Source: Kingdonia uniflora (taxonomy: Eukaryota; Streptophyta; Magnoliopsida; Ranunculales; Circaeasteraceae). From it: a stretch of 64,000 nt of DNA. Below, piece after piece: positions 21,721 to 32,759 of this stretch. Made by a program: the position numbers and the translations under genes. The DNA lies in the NCBI GenBank assembly GCA_014058105.1, contig JACGCM010000779.1:2480001-2544000 (forward strand), read 5' to 3'. Position 1 is the first letter of the stretch, and each line of letters begins with the position of its first letter. Under the pieces are notes generated by a model that was not told the origin of the DNA, ran no database searches, and saw nothing but the letters and a program-made list of their open reading frames with translations.

Positions 21721-22162
21721 AAAAGGGATTAGGCAGTATTTTTTTAACCTCCCCATATCGTTTCCCCTTTCCTATTTATTGGAAATAGGAAAAGGTAAGT
21801 CACTATATGAGGTCAGATTATATGTATATCCTCTAAGGCAGCTATCCTCTACGTGAAGTTGATTCTGATACTGTAGCTGTCTAGCAGCTTATTTTTACTG
21901 TTTTGTCTGGTGAGTTGGCTATCAGGTATATCTTCCTTCGACCATGCACGAATATGGTCGAAGCCTCTCTAGAATTGATGTTGACCGACTATATTTTTCT
22001 TTGGCTTTGACTAGCTTCGATGATGCCTTCGAGTGTTTTGTTAATCTCAGATGGCTTTGTAGAATTCGATGCTGCCTTGTTGGGGTTCAAGTCTCTTAGT
22101 AGGCTTCAATGTAGCCTTCGAGTATTTGAGTAGTCTTAGAAGGCTGTGAGTAGGCTAGTACA
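21721..22162 (-). repeat. Inverted fragment of a C-family LTR
   Basis: On the minus strand it begins TGTACTAGCCTACTCACAGCC (ending at 22162), matching the start of C's LTR, and continues through the 'gcagctatcct' and 'tatttat' parts also present in the inverted solo LTR at 25516-26260. It is cut at 21720 by the end of element B, so B probably inserted in it. Confidence 0.65.
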
Positions 22163-22445
22163 CTTAGATTGTTTCTTATATGATGATGATGATCTAATGT
22201 GAGTTTAACTCTAGTGAGAGAAAGCTAGGGTTTGAGAAATCTCATTACAGCATTAAGAAAACTTGTGAGAGATTATTGTAACCTTGATTAATTAATAGCA
22301 AATTGTTCGCCAGGGAGTTATTTTACCCATTAGGGTTTTCCACTTCCTTCCTTCGGTTAAATTATTGCATGTGCGATTGATTTCATTATTACTTAATTTT
22401 TTAATTGTAATTTCCGTGTATTGTTCTTGTTTGATTTAGTTACAG
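22163..22445 (+). repeat. Unassigned LTR-end-like segment
   Basis: Contains 'gggttttccac' (about 22334), AT-rich sequence, and an end ...GTTACA near 22444, the pattern of the 3' end of a plant LTR. No matching partner, start or target duplication was found, so the family is open. Confidence 0.3.
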
Positions 22446-22667
22446 TTGTGTTACGCTGACATGACACTCACGTGGCAAGCTGCAAGGTCAATCATACTTG
22501 TGGTCGACCTTTGTGTCATACACTTTTGTCTTCTAATGATGACCTTCAAGGTCAATTATACTCATGGCCGACCATTATGCCATACACTTTTGTCTTCTAG
22601 TGGTATGCTTCAAGATCTGGGTCGACCGGGTAAGTCTAAATTCGACTAGATCGAGGAGACTACTACA
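22446..22667 (-). repeat. Inverted LTR fragment, probable 3' LTR of element F
   Basis: On the minus strand it starts TGTAGTAGTCTCCTCGATC at 22667, with a purine tract directly upstream (22668-22681). It contains an internal duplication of about 65 bases ('gacctt.aaggtcaat.atact', around 22480-22540 and 22541-22600). Confidence 0.5.
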
Positions 22668-22681
22668 TTCCCCTCCTCTAC
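22668..22681 (-). other. Probable polypurine tract of element F (minus strand)
   Basis: TAGAGGAGGGGAA on the minus strand, abutting the LTR start. It fixes F as a minus-strand element. Confidence 0.5.
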
Positions 22682-22920
22682 TGATAAGTGAAGAGTTTAG
22701 TCATCCCTGGTATTTTAAAGCATTTGTTCAATCATAAACTATGTTTGTGTTTAACAAAGTTGTAATGGTCATTCTTTTACATGACTACGTGAGATGTCAA
22801 TGTATCGACCAAGGCACTTGTTTGTCAGCTTTATTAATGACTTTAGTTGTTGTAGAATATTTGAACGTTATTTTATCTGTAATAGAATACGATAGCAATT
22901 CTTGATATTTTTGATAAATA
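22682..22920 (+). other. Spacer in element F
   Basis: AT-rich, no gene. Lies between the tract and the tandem array. Confidence 0.4.
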
Positions 22921-23862
22921 TGAAATATAACTCGAGGGTTGACTTCACCCCCAAATACGATTTAAGTCAATTGATTGAATCCTGTGTTTGGGATCTTTGT
23001 AAATATAACTCGAGGACAGACCTTACCCCCAAGTAAGATTTAAGTCAATTGATAAAAATATTGTGCTTGGGGTTTGTATAAGTATAAATGCAACTCGATA
23101 ATCAACATCACCCCCAAGTACGATTTAAGTCTATTGACTGAAATCTAGTACTTGGGGTCTGTATAAATGTAAATGTAATACGAGGATCAAGCTCGCCCCC
23201 AAGTACGATTCAAGTCGATTGTATGAATCTAGAATTTAGGGTACGTATAAGTGTAAATGTAACTAGAGGATCGATATTGCACCTATGTATGAATAAATTC
23301 GATTGACTGAATCTAGTGCTTGGTGTTTATATATATGTAAATGTAATACGAGGATAAACCTCGCCCCTAAGCATGATTCAAGTCAATTGACTGAATCCAG
23401 TGCTTAGGGCTTATATAATTATAAATGTAGCTCGAGGATCAAGCTTGGCCCCAAGTATGAATCGATTCGATTGATTGGATCAAGTGCTTGGGGTTTGTAT
23501 AATTGTAAGTGTAACTCAAGGATCGAGCTTGCACCAAAGTATGAAGCAAGTCGATTAACTAAATCTAGTGCTTGGGGTTAGTATTTTGTAGGAAGCAAGC
23601 AGTAACTTCTGAGTCGACCTCGAGCATGAATCATCTCAACTGAGTGAGTTAAATGCCTTTAGTTTTTGTATGAAGCAAACAATGGCTTCTGTATGGACCT
23701 TGAGCATAACTCAACTCAATTGTGTGAGTCAAATGCCTTTGGTTCTTATATAAAGCAAGCAATGGCTTCTATCTAGACCTCAAGTACGACTCAGCTCCAC
23801 TGAGTGAGTCAAATGCCTTTCATTTTTGTATGAAGAAAGTAATAGCTTCTGTCTGGACCTCG
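22921..23862. repeat. Element F tandem arrays (about 84-bp units), left part
   Basis: First array: 'aactcgaggatcaagctcgcccccaag' forms recur at about 22929, 23009, 23092, 23178, 23263, 23345, 23429 and 23513 (eight units of about 80-86 bases). Second array: 'aagcaagcaatggcttctgt ... tgagtgagtcaaatgccttt' recurs at about 23590, 23675, 23757 and 23831. It is cut at 23862 by element E and resumes at 58974. Confidence 0.85.
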
Positions 23863-23945
23863 TGTAGTAGCCTATTCAACAATATCGGCCATTAGTAGCC
23901 TACTCGATATTATTGACCTTCAATAGCCACATATGACAAAGACCA
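23863..23945 (+). repeat. Element E 5' LTR, truncated to about 83 bases
   Basis: TGTAGTAGCCTATTCAACAA and onward matches E's 3' LTR (58464 onward) for about 80 bases, up to 'acatgacaaagacc', then jumps straight to gag. The rest of the LTR, the primer-binding site and the gag start are deleted. Confidence 0.8.
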
Positions 23946-24880
23946 ACTTCATAGAGTCGTCTTAGCAATCCCATAAGCCAAGCGCTCCTCGCGATTGAGG
24001 TCCCACCCAACTTTCACATACCCAAAATTCACAAATACAGAAACACCAGCCCAGAGTCTCACATCCTCAAATTCAAAAACTCTCTAACTCTCCATGCTAT
24101 AGATGATCATATCCTATGTTGGATCTTCCCATCTAGCCGCTCTAACAGTCCTTTAAAGTGGTACCATAGCCTACTCAATAGATCGATACACAACTTTATG
24201 GACCTTTCCAAACTCTTCATCGCTAATTTTGTGTGTAACAAAGACAAAGAAGTATGAGTCGACTCGTTGTTTAGCATCCTACAGGCTCAGGGTGAAAACC
24301 TCGAATCCTTTACCAAACGTTTTCTGGATAAATCTAGAAAAGTCAAAAATCTTGACTCGTCGAACGTCGTCTTTGCCTATTCCAATGCTCTACCCTACAG
24401 CAGTAAAGTTAAAGAATGCATCATCTTTCATTAAACACCCTTGAAGAAATGCTTATAAAAGTGAATGGGTACATCGACCTGGAATGCATCAGGGTCAATA
24501 GCTGAAGGAAATCTCCCCCTCACCACTCTCGACCAAACCCAAGGCCCTAATCGCCCCAATTTATACCAACCACGAGTTGCGTAAGCACCCCCATCCAGAC
24601 ACAAAGAATGATCAGGGTCAACGATGACTCCCACCTCCTGTACTGCCCAAACTCAAAGTTAAGATCGTACTGTTATTCAACCTCATCGAAACTCACCCTA
24701 TCTGGAGAGTACCGTAATCAATCTAAGTTAAACCAGAGGAGCCCTACTGCCTAAGCCACAAATGTAACAATCACTCCACCGACAGATGCCACGCATCCTA
24801 GATATCCTTGGAACTCATTTTTTAAGTCGGTCGGTTGCATAAGTATGTTGTTGACCTACCCGGCTACCTTGATTGATCTT
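23946..24880 (+). pseudogene. Element E gag remnant
   Basis: The gag domain is readable: 'HIPKIHKYRNTSPESHILKF' near 24016-24075 (after a TTTCAC start region), 'PLKWYHSLLNRSIHNFMDL' near 24155-24205, 'ESFTKRFLDKSRKVKNLDSS' near 24307-24365, and 'VKECIIFH'. It is more like C's gag (35280-35760) than A's. Sequence from 24500 to 24880 would be the gag C-terminus, with stops and no clear zinc knuckle. The N-terminus is missing through the deletion described for the LTR. Confidence 0.78.
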
Positions 24881-24889
24881 ACCTTAAAC

Positions 24890-25469
24890 CACAGCAAATA
24901 ACACTCGAGGGTGATGGAGAGCTCCACATTAGCCACGCTCACATGATTGAAGTTAACAATATCGATAACGGTAACACATCCAGTAAACGCCAACAAGTAG
25001 GCGACTTTGTCAAGTTTACTTACGAGCAAAAATTACCCACCCTCCTACAAGAATCAGACCAACACCCTAGACTAGTGGGGATCTCTTTTATTGACTGTGA
25101 TGTTTCACATATCTATTTCCCACACTCCTGCCCCCTGGCCATCACCCTCAAAATCAAGAATGTTGCTTTAAACATGATGTTGGTCAATACAGGAAGCATG
25201 AAGGAGATACTGTTACTCGCAGCTGCACGATCCATAAAAATAAAAGATCACATCACTTTCACCAATGCTAAAGTTAAAAACTTCAATGATTCTACTGAGG
25301 CAACCACCGAAAGATTAAGCATTCCCGTCACCACAGGGCCGGCCATGCTACAAGTCAATTTCCTTATCGTCAACCAATATCAGAATACTTAAGTTTTATC
25401 GGGCGGGAATGGCTATACACAATGAAGGCCATCCCTTCTAGCTACCACCAAACTCTGCACTTCACAACT
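24890..25469 (+). pseudogene. Element E protease remnant, left part
   Basis: 'FIDCDVSHIYFPHSCPLAI' (about 25089-25145) and the active site as 'VNTGSM' (about 25183-25200), so the catalytic aspartate is asparagine. Then 'ATTERLSIPVTTGPAMLQVNF' and a stop at 25390. The reading continues to 'YHQTLHFTT' and is cut at 25469 by element D. The frame resumes in register at 52919. Open for 149 codons from 24943. Confidence 0.85.
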
Positions 25470-26703
25470 TGTAAGAGGACACTCCCACTAGCAACGAGGT
25501 GGAAGGTCGCTGGGCTGTAGGGGCTTAACTTCGTGTGGAGGGGAAGTTGGCTCTTTCACTATGGGATTGTCTTCACTCAAAGGGTTCAAGCATATAATCT
25601 ATAATACGGGTAATCTATTGACAATATACTTGTATGGAGGCCTAGAATGGGTCTCTCCACGACCTCTGATGAGGAATTTTAAGAGACTGTATATTACTGT
25701 CAAGTAGTTGAAGGTTCGAGTACTGTGTGTTTTATAGGTAAGTTGAAAGTAAACTGCAAGGGTTCCAGGGAGAGATTTTGAAACCCCTCTTTGATTCCCC
25801 TTCCCTCCTATTTATGGAACTTAGGAAGGGTTGAGTCATCAAGATAGGTCACATTACAAGTGTACCCTCTGGGTATCAGGCAGCTATCCTGGAGTTGGTG
25901 TTACAGTGGAAATGTCGGGTCTGGAACTGTACTCCAACACTGTAGCTGTTGTTAGTTATGTCACTGTAGCTGCAAGGACCAACAACAGTGCCATTCTTGT
26001 CCGGTAAGCTGGCCGTCTGATACGTCTGCGAAGTATTTCTGATGCTGATGTGGAGCTGAGGCTTCATCTTTGAAGCCTTTGATACTGATGTGGAGTTCAT
26101 CTTCGAGGTTTATTCAGAGTCGAGGCTTCTTCGAAGCATCATCTTCGTATATTCTTGGAAAGCTTGTTTATGGATTGAATGGGTTTCAAGGTTTGCATGT
26201 AGGCTTCGATGTAGCCTTTGAGTATTCGACTGGGGTAGGAGGCTGCGAGTAGGTACTACAGGGCTACCCCATCACTAAGAGTAAGAGAACTCCAACTAGG
26301 TCGTACTATGGGCCCCCCTTTTAATGACAAGCAGAACTATGACAGGAATACGCCCAACGACGATAGAGTTATTACGACAGCTACCTCGCGAATATCCCTC
26401 TGCCTACGAGGACATACGAAAACCTACGACCCTAAAGAGACATCTTAGGAATTGTCCAGGCCACGTGAGCAGGGGTAACCATAGGTTAAACCCTCCCGAT
26501 AAGTAGAGGTGAGGAGGTAACCTAAAGATGATCTCATCTTCTCTTCTTCATCTTCTCCTTCCTCTTAGAGAGACAGCAAGTAAAGTCAAGGAGATAGACA
26601 GAAACCCATAACGATTCTAGTGGTGCCCTCCTCTGGAAGAAAGTATCAAGCCCTGAATGAACAAACACTTATTGTTGTCCCTAAGAGGAATTAAGGGACT
26701 ATT
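25470..26703 (+). repeat. Element D 5' LTR, interrupted by an inverted solo LTR
   Basis: TGTAAGAGGACACTCCC at 25470 matches the 3' LTR start (TGTAGGAGCACGCTCCC, 52445). It is broken at 25516-26260 and continues 'ctaccccatcactaagag...' to GGACTATT (26703; GGACTACA in the 3' LTR). Without the insertion it is about 489 bases, against 469 for the 3' LTR. Confidence 0.85.
25516..26260 (-). repeat. Inverted solo LTR of the C family within D's 5' LTR
   Basis: On the minus strand it begins TGTAGTACCTACTCGCAGCC (26260) and ends ...CCCCTACA (25516), matching C's LTRs throughout, including the 'ctacgacttctgat.agga' segment near its end. D's LTR reads 'gctgggc' before and 'gggctacccc' after, against 'cctgggtaacccc' in the intact 3' LTR. 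The target duplication is GGGC, or GGGCT with one T shared. No internal region: a solo LTR produced by recombination. Confidence 0.85.
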
Positions 26704-26723
26704 TTTGGCGCCATCTGTGCTCC
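26704..26723 (+). other. Element D primer-binding site
   Basis: TTTGGCGCCATCTGTGCTCC directly after the LTR; one base different from element A over the first 16. Confidence 0.75.
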
Positions 26724-26749
26724 CCTTTTTCAGCCTCTACCGGGCGACG

Positions 26750-28330
26750 ATGGTAGTCTCCACTCGTAACCAATCCCAAGAACAGGCTATGGCCGGGATG
26801 AGAGCGATGTTATTACAATTCAAGGAGTAGATATCCACCAAGAAGGATCAAATATGCCAACTACAACTCGCCAACGATGTACTCTGCGATACTCACTTCA
26901 CTGGCACTCAACCACCCCCAGGCGGCCCAACAATCTCCATTTCGGTAAGCAAGTCCACCCCAAACGAACCCGCTCACGGTGATGGCACGGGACCCACCAT
27001 TTTTGGCCCGATATGCGAGCACCAAGCCACGTCGATACATCAACCGTATTTGCCGCCCCGTGGGCTGCCCGTACCACCGCCTATCCTATGCACGCGTATA
27101 CCACTCCCCCTGCCAACACACTACGTCATGGGCCTCCCACAGACATGTCCGGGGTGCCATCTTAGTCACAACAACAAGCCGCTGCCCAGTCGATTCGCCA
27201 CACAATACCACAAACTTTACGCCCATCCCTCGTAACATACATCAGAACTGGGCAAGGTGACGGCTATGCTAACACCCCACAGTGGCACCCACCATATAGG
27301 CCCAACGACCCAACCTACCCCCCTGGGCATGGAATACCAACCCTACAATGAATGATACCATGCCTGCAGCGACAGATTTCTCGACCGGTACCCCGGCACG
27401 CCTTCATACCACCAACCCTACACTCTGCACCATGAGAGACATTTAGACGAGTCATCTAACAGGAGTAGGGTCATCACTCGATGAGACACATGCATCAACG
27501 ACCAATAGCCATTAACAGCCGCATCCAAGGTGACACTAATCCAGACCATGCAAAGTACTGATCCGACTAGGCGGTTAACTAAGGAGACCCTCCGTCGGAT
27601 CTACAACTCACCTTTCATAGCGGTCATTCGGGGCTATGTCTCAAACCAGAGCTACACTCGACCAAGGATAGAGGCCTTCACATAGAGTCAAGGACCTGGC
27701 CAATACCTTTCCAAGTTCCAATACAACATCGACCTATAACATCAAATGGATTAATACATGTATCGCTTGTTTCCCTCGACCTTGTCCTACGGGGCCTTCG
27801 CCTTGTTTTTGTGTCTCGAAGTCAATTCTATCTCCATGTTCGAGCAACTCTCGCTAGCTTTCATTGAGAAATACCTATAAAGCCAACAATCAAAGAAATA
27901 GTTAGCCAAACTATTTTCACTTAAATAACGAATTGGCAAAACCACTAACTCCTTCCTGTCTAAGTTTAAAAGTGAGCTCACCCTCATTGAACGAGTCAAC
28001 TCCCCGACTGCCTGCCTCACCTCCATGGGCGCCTGCCTCCCCGGTTCTAAGCTTTGCGAGGCCTTGCCCATGATGTGACCCAAAACTTTTGAACACCTTT
28101 ACAAAAAAGTCATGAAATATGAGAATGTGGAAGCCGATAATCATGCATCCACCTCGCAAACCACAAACCTCCTGAGTACCACCTCTGCCCCTTCGTCAGT
28201 CACCCGTCCCGACACCTCAAAATATCCGAGGGACCGACAAGGTGACCTCGACGATAGAAGGATCAAACGGCATGCGGGGCGTGACCTGTGCGATAAAACA
28301 GAACCCCCATGAGACGGAAGATTGAGAGCC
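26750..28330 (+). pseudogene. Element D gag remnant
   Basis: The likely start is ATG at 26750 ('MVVSTRNQSQEQAMAGMRAM'), 46 bases after the primer-binding site, with a stop at 26828. A proline-rich stretch follows (26920-27420). The gag domain is poor; the best part is 'FLSKFKSELTLIERV' (about 27950-27995) and 'PKTFEHLYKKVMKYENVEA' (about 28080-28135), then basic sequence (28200-28290). No zinc knuckle is seen. Frequent stops. Confidence 0.65.
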
Positions 28331-28789
28331 CCATGCTGGGAACGATATTCCCCCAGCGACCTTACCCTATTACGGATGGACCTCCTACTTGCCGTCAAGA
28401 ATTACCCCAACTATAGAAATCCACGTCGCAAGCCAGACTACCCTGGCTACCTATACTACGCACAATATGACGTACATGACCACGCCACCGAGTAGTACTA
28501 TGATATCATCAATATGAGTCAGACTTGGTTCCACCAAGGGCATTATAACCAGTACCTCAAATGACCCATCCCGCCTACTGACAGACTGCCCCGTAAAATA
28601 ATTGACCAACCTGCGGCAAGTGTCCAGACGCCGGGGCACCAAGCAGTGTGTGAAATGTTCCTGGGGGATCTTAATAGGGTACCGTCCTGTAATGCCCTCT
28701 CCAATTCTACGTGGTAGTGTTATCACCTCGCAGATATTCAACGTACAACCCACGATATTGATGCAACCACTAATACAACGCACGAGCCG

Positions 28790-29260
28790 ACCATCTACTT
28801 TACTCACCAAGACCTCAGCTCAGTCTCCTATCCGTGCGATGACGCCCTAGTTATTTGGATCATGATCGGGAGCGTCCTCATTAAGCCCATGCTGGCCGAT
28901 TCTGGTAGTAGTACTAATATACTGTATTACGACGCTCACCAAAACATGAACATGCAGGATTGCCTGGCACCCTCCAAATTAGGGATCTCAAGGTTTAACG
29001 CGTCTATTGAATGGGCTATGGGGGAGCTCATCACATAGGTACAGGCTGGCCCGGTCGTGGTACCTACAACGTTTATCGTCATCAATAGCCCCATAGTCTA
29101 TTACAATGGCATCCTGGGATGTGATTGGATCAACGCAATGAAGGCAGTCTTGTCTTCCAACCACCGGATAATGCGCTTCCCCATGAAATTCGGCCCATAC
29201 TAGATATGAGGCTGCTAGGTTGTAGCCCGTATCTGCTATGCGAACTACCTCCAAAGCTTA
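28790..29260 (+). pseudogene. Element D protease remnant
   Basis: 'DDALVIWIMIGSVLIKPMLA' (about 28837-28895) leads to the active site 'ADSGSSTNIL' (DSGS in place of DTGS, about 28894-28923). It continues 'GELIT', a stop at 29035, 'VVVPTTFIVI' and 'GCDWINAMKAVLSS', the typical end with G-x-D-W. It lies in the correct place before RT. Confidence 0.8.
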
Positions 29261-29329
29261 ATAAATAACTAGAACTCCAAGATAAAAGGAAAAAATATTG
29301 TTATTGAGGATTAACAATGAACAGAGAAC

Positions 29330-30430
29330 GAGTGCATGGCGGTAGACTCATTTCCCGTTCTCTGCCACCTTGATATGCCAATGAATATAGATGTACCACC
29401 TAATCAGAGCGATGCTGTTATAAGCACGTTCAGCAGGATGTGGACGCTTCCACTCGTGGAGCCGGTAGTTAAGATCAATCTCGATGGCCCCATGAGAGCA
29501 ATGTATATTGGTTCCTTATTGATAGATGACGAACGAATGGACCTTATCACCCTCCTCTAACAATACAAAAATATCTTTGCTTGGTCCTTCCACGAAATCT
29601 TGGGTATAAACCCCGAAGTGGCTTGTCATCACTTACACGTTACCTTCAAGGAAAACCCCATCAAGCAAAAACTACGTCGAACCTCCCCGAGGTAATGCGG
29701 GGCCATAAACAACGAGATTCAAAAGTTACTGCAAGCAGGGTTTATCAGACCCGTAGACTGCCCGCGCTGTGTAGCCAACGACGTGGCCGTCCCCAAAGAC
29801 ATTGGGAAAACCCGAGTCTATATCGATTTTATAGACCTTAACTGATACTGTCTAAAGGATAGCTTTCCCATGCCCCTCATCACTAGCCTGGTCAAATTCA
29901 CAGTCGGACACGAGCGGTTATCCTTCATGGATTGTTACTCCGAGTACAACCAAATTTCGTTGAGAGTCGATGACCAAGAGTATACTTCCTTTACCACTGA
30001 GCAGAGCCTGTACTGATATACAGTCATGCTTTTGGCCTGAAGAATGCTGGTTCTACGTACCAGGGCCTCGTTACCACCATGTTTGAATAACTATAGGGAA
30101 AAACAGTCGAGGTCTAGATCGACGATATACTTGTAAAGAGTAGGCTAAGCGGCGACCATCTCACTAACCTCATGACCGTCTTCACAAAGCAGTGATCCAA
30201 TAGGATGCGACTGAACCCAGAGAAATGCAGCTTCGGTGCCTCCTCGGGGATGTTCCTCAGACACCAAGTCACTTAGCGAGGAATTGAGGTCGACCCCGAT
30301 CAGATCCGCGCCTTTGCATGTATGCCTTCACCACAAACACTAAAGCAAGTTTAAACCTTCATAGGAAATATCGTTAGACTCGGACGCTTCATTTAAAAAG
30401 CTTCTAACAAATGCCGTCCACTATTCCAAT
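29330..30430 (+). pseudogene. Element D reverse transcriptase remnant
   Basis: Linker 'MRAMYIGSLLIDDERMDLI' (about 29491-29550), 'CHHLHVTFKENPIKQKLRR' (about 29624-29680), 'LLQAGFIRPVDCPRC' (about 29728-29770), 'LKDSFPMPLI' and 'QSLY-stop-YTVM'. A frameshift lies near 30030. The catalytic box reads stop-IDDIL (about 30116-30133) because the tyrosine codon is TAG. At least eight stops or frameshifts. Family assignment is certain. Confidence 0.82.
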
Positions 30431-30439
30431 GCATTCGTG

Positions 30440-30950
30440 AGAACCTAAACTGTCAGTGGAACGATGAATGCGAGGCAGCCTTTGAGAACATGTTACGATA
30501 CTTGGCCATCCTACCCATCCTCAGTGCCCCAAAAGAATAAGAGTTACTTGGCTTATATCTCAGGAATATAGATGAATCCATTAGCACAGTCCTCGTCCGT
30601 ACGGACAACCAAATAGAGAAACCAGTCTACTTCATCAGCAAAACCCTTTTGTAAGTGGAACTGCGATACTCTACTATATAAAAATAGGCCCTCGCCCTAG
30701 TATATGCCCCAAATAAATTATGGCCATACTTCCAAGCCCATAAAATCAAGGTCATCACCACCCATCCACTACGAGAGATATTCGCCGAGAAAGATAAAAT
30801 TTACCACATCGCCAAGTGGGCAATCACTTTCAGGGAGTTTGATATCTGTTACAAGCCAAGGGTCGCAATTAAAGGATAGGCGGTCACCGACCTCCTCACC
30901 AGCTTCCCCATTCTTGACGATAACTGGCACAATAAGGAGGACGAAGACCA
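30440..30950 (+). pseudogene. Element D RT-linked RNase H remnant
   Basis: 'WNDECEAAFENMLRYLA' (about 30459-30510), 'SISTVLVRTDNQIEKPVYFI' (about 30575-30635), 'LVYAPNKLWPYFQAHKIKVI' (about 30697-30755), 'IAKWAITFREFDICYKPR' and 'AVTDLLTSFPI', followed by an acidic spacer. Stops at 30538, 30652 and 30877 among others. This is the best-preserved first RNase H in the window. Confidence 0.8.
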
Positions 30951-30959
30951 TAACACCCA

Positions 30960-31430
30960 TCCCAATAACAACGAGCTGACATACACTAAGGGGTGGCGGC
31001 TGTATACGGATGGGTCTGTCAACATGGGTGGCTCAGGTTTGGGGATAGTGCTGGTAACTCCTACTGATGAAAAAATCGAGAAAGCCATATGGGTTACCTT
31101 TTCCCTTAGTCACAATAAAGTAAAATACGAGGCATTATTATGTGAAGTAGATTCAGCCTTTGCCTTGGGAATAGAAGAAGTTTCCATCTTTACCGACTCG
31201 CAGCTCATTGTTGACCAGCATAGTGAGATGTTCCAGGACAACGACAGAATGTCCGACTACATAGAAGCCCTGAAAGAACGATTGAGCAAGTTCAGAAAGG
31301 TCAACCTTGATCACATTTACCACGGAAAGAATTGGCACTTAGATGCCCTCGTATATTTAGCAGGTATCATCTATGACAGACTTAGGGTAATTCTGGTTGA
31401 AATCCTTGACAAAGCGAGCATACTTTAGAA
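30960..31430 (+). pseudogene. Element D second (archaeal-type) RNase H remnant
   Basis: 'GWRLYTDGSVNMGGSGLGIV' (about 30991-31050; catalytic D kept), 'KVKYEALLCEVDSAFALG' (glutamate kept, about 31117-31170), 'IFTDSQLIVDQHSEMF' (D kept, about 31186-31235) and 'WHLDALVYLAGI' near the end. Open for 134 codons (31024-31428). Diagnostic for Tat/Ogre-group elements. Confidence 0.82.
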
Positions 31431-31439
31431 CCTGATAAA

Positions 31440-32715
31440 GGCATGCAAACTGATCGCTTAGTCACCCCAGACTGGCGCCAGCCTTTCCTTGACTTCCTTA
31501 GGGTGTACCATATTCTTCCCAACTATCGGTCGCCCACCGAGAGCCTCCTCAACAGAGCAAGAAAATGCACGGTCATTAATGGAAACTCATTCAAATAAGC
31601 TTGTACACTCCACACCTTACATGTATCGCTGGGGAAAGGGTCAATAGAGTCATCGTAGAAATCTACAAAGGCGTCTGTGGCGCCCACATAGCGGGTCATT
31701 CCATGGCCAATCGAGCTCATACAAAAGGATTGTACTGACCATTGATGTGACAAGATTTCATAGCATATGCCCAAAAATGTGTCAAATGTCAATTCCACGG
31801 GCACTTGATTCATACACCTGCTATCGACCTCCAAACAGTCTTCAGCCCCTGGCCATTTGCAAAATAGGGATTGGATATCGTCGGGGTACTTCCTATGGCG
31901 AGCGGGTGAGGCCAATGGTTGCTGGTTGCAACGGACAACTTTACCAAATGGGTGGAGGCGATATCCCTCACCCCTATTAGGGAGGAAGAGGTGATCACTT
32001 TCCTATGGAAGCACATCATTACATGGTATGGCGTCCCGACAATCCTGATAATCGACAATCGTGTAGAATTCATGGAAAGCAAGGTCACATAATTTTTCCG
32101 ACCTTACAGCATAAAAATCCTTCTCTCCAACCCCTGATACACCCAGGGAAATGGGCAGGACAAGGCCACTAAAAAAGCAATAATCGATCGTATTAGTAAA
32201 CGCCTGAATGGGGCCAAAGGCCACTGGGCTGACTAGCTGCCCCACGTCTTGAGGTCCTATCAGACAACGCCGCAAAAGAGCACAGGCTTCACCCCATTTA
32301 TGCTAACTTACGGTTCTGATACATTACTCCCTACCGAGGTCATCGCCAATACTATGAGATACTTAATTGTGGGTAGTGAGATCAATTACCAACTCATTGC
32401 GAAGAACCATGATATGATAGATGAAACTCGAGAGGAAGCATCCTCCAGAATGCTCAGGTACCAGGAGACACTCAAGAGGAACTATTATAAATGGCTGATC
32501 CCTCAAAAGTTCCTCGCTGGAGAATACGTCATGAAGAAGGCCTTCCCTATAGCTCACATCCATCATAAGGATAAACTCTAGCCTAATTAGGAAGGCCCGG
32601 TCCTCAAATCCTGTGTCTTCAGTAGCGACGGTTACTACCTACTTAAAAGCGATGAAGAGGAGCTCCAATCCCTCTGGAACACGATGAACCTCCGAAAATG
32701 GTATCAATAACAATA
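31440..32715 (+). pseudogene. Element D integrase remnant
   Basis: The zinc region includes 'GAHIAGHSMANRAH' (about 31678-31720) and 'CVKCQFHGH' (about 31773-31800). In the catalytic core 'GLDIVG' keeps the first D and 'IIDNRVEF' keeps the second, but the glutamate is lysine ('GNGQDKA', about 32148-32170). The C-terminal part 32249-32581 is open ('GFTPFMLTYGSDTLLPTEV', 'MIDETREEASS'). It ends near 'LWNTMNLRKWYQ' (about 32671-32710). Stops at 31737, 31749 and 31866 among others. Confidence 0.83.
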
Positions 32716-32759
32716 TCATACGTGTCTATAATTACCCGTAATATATGTTTCCAGTTTCA

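Noticed and set aside
28451..28810. A 119-codon minus-strand frame in D
   Set aside because: It lies opposite the gag-protease junction, and no other element has a similar frame there.
31523..31915. A 130-codon minus-strand frame in D
   Set aside because: Reverse shadow of the integrase zinc region and core start.
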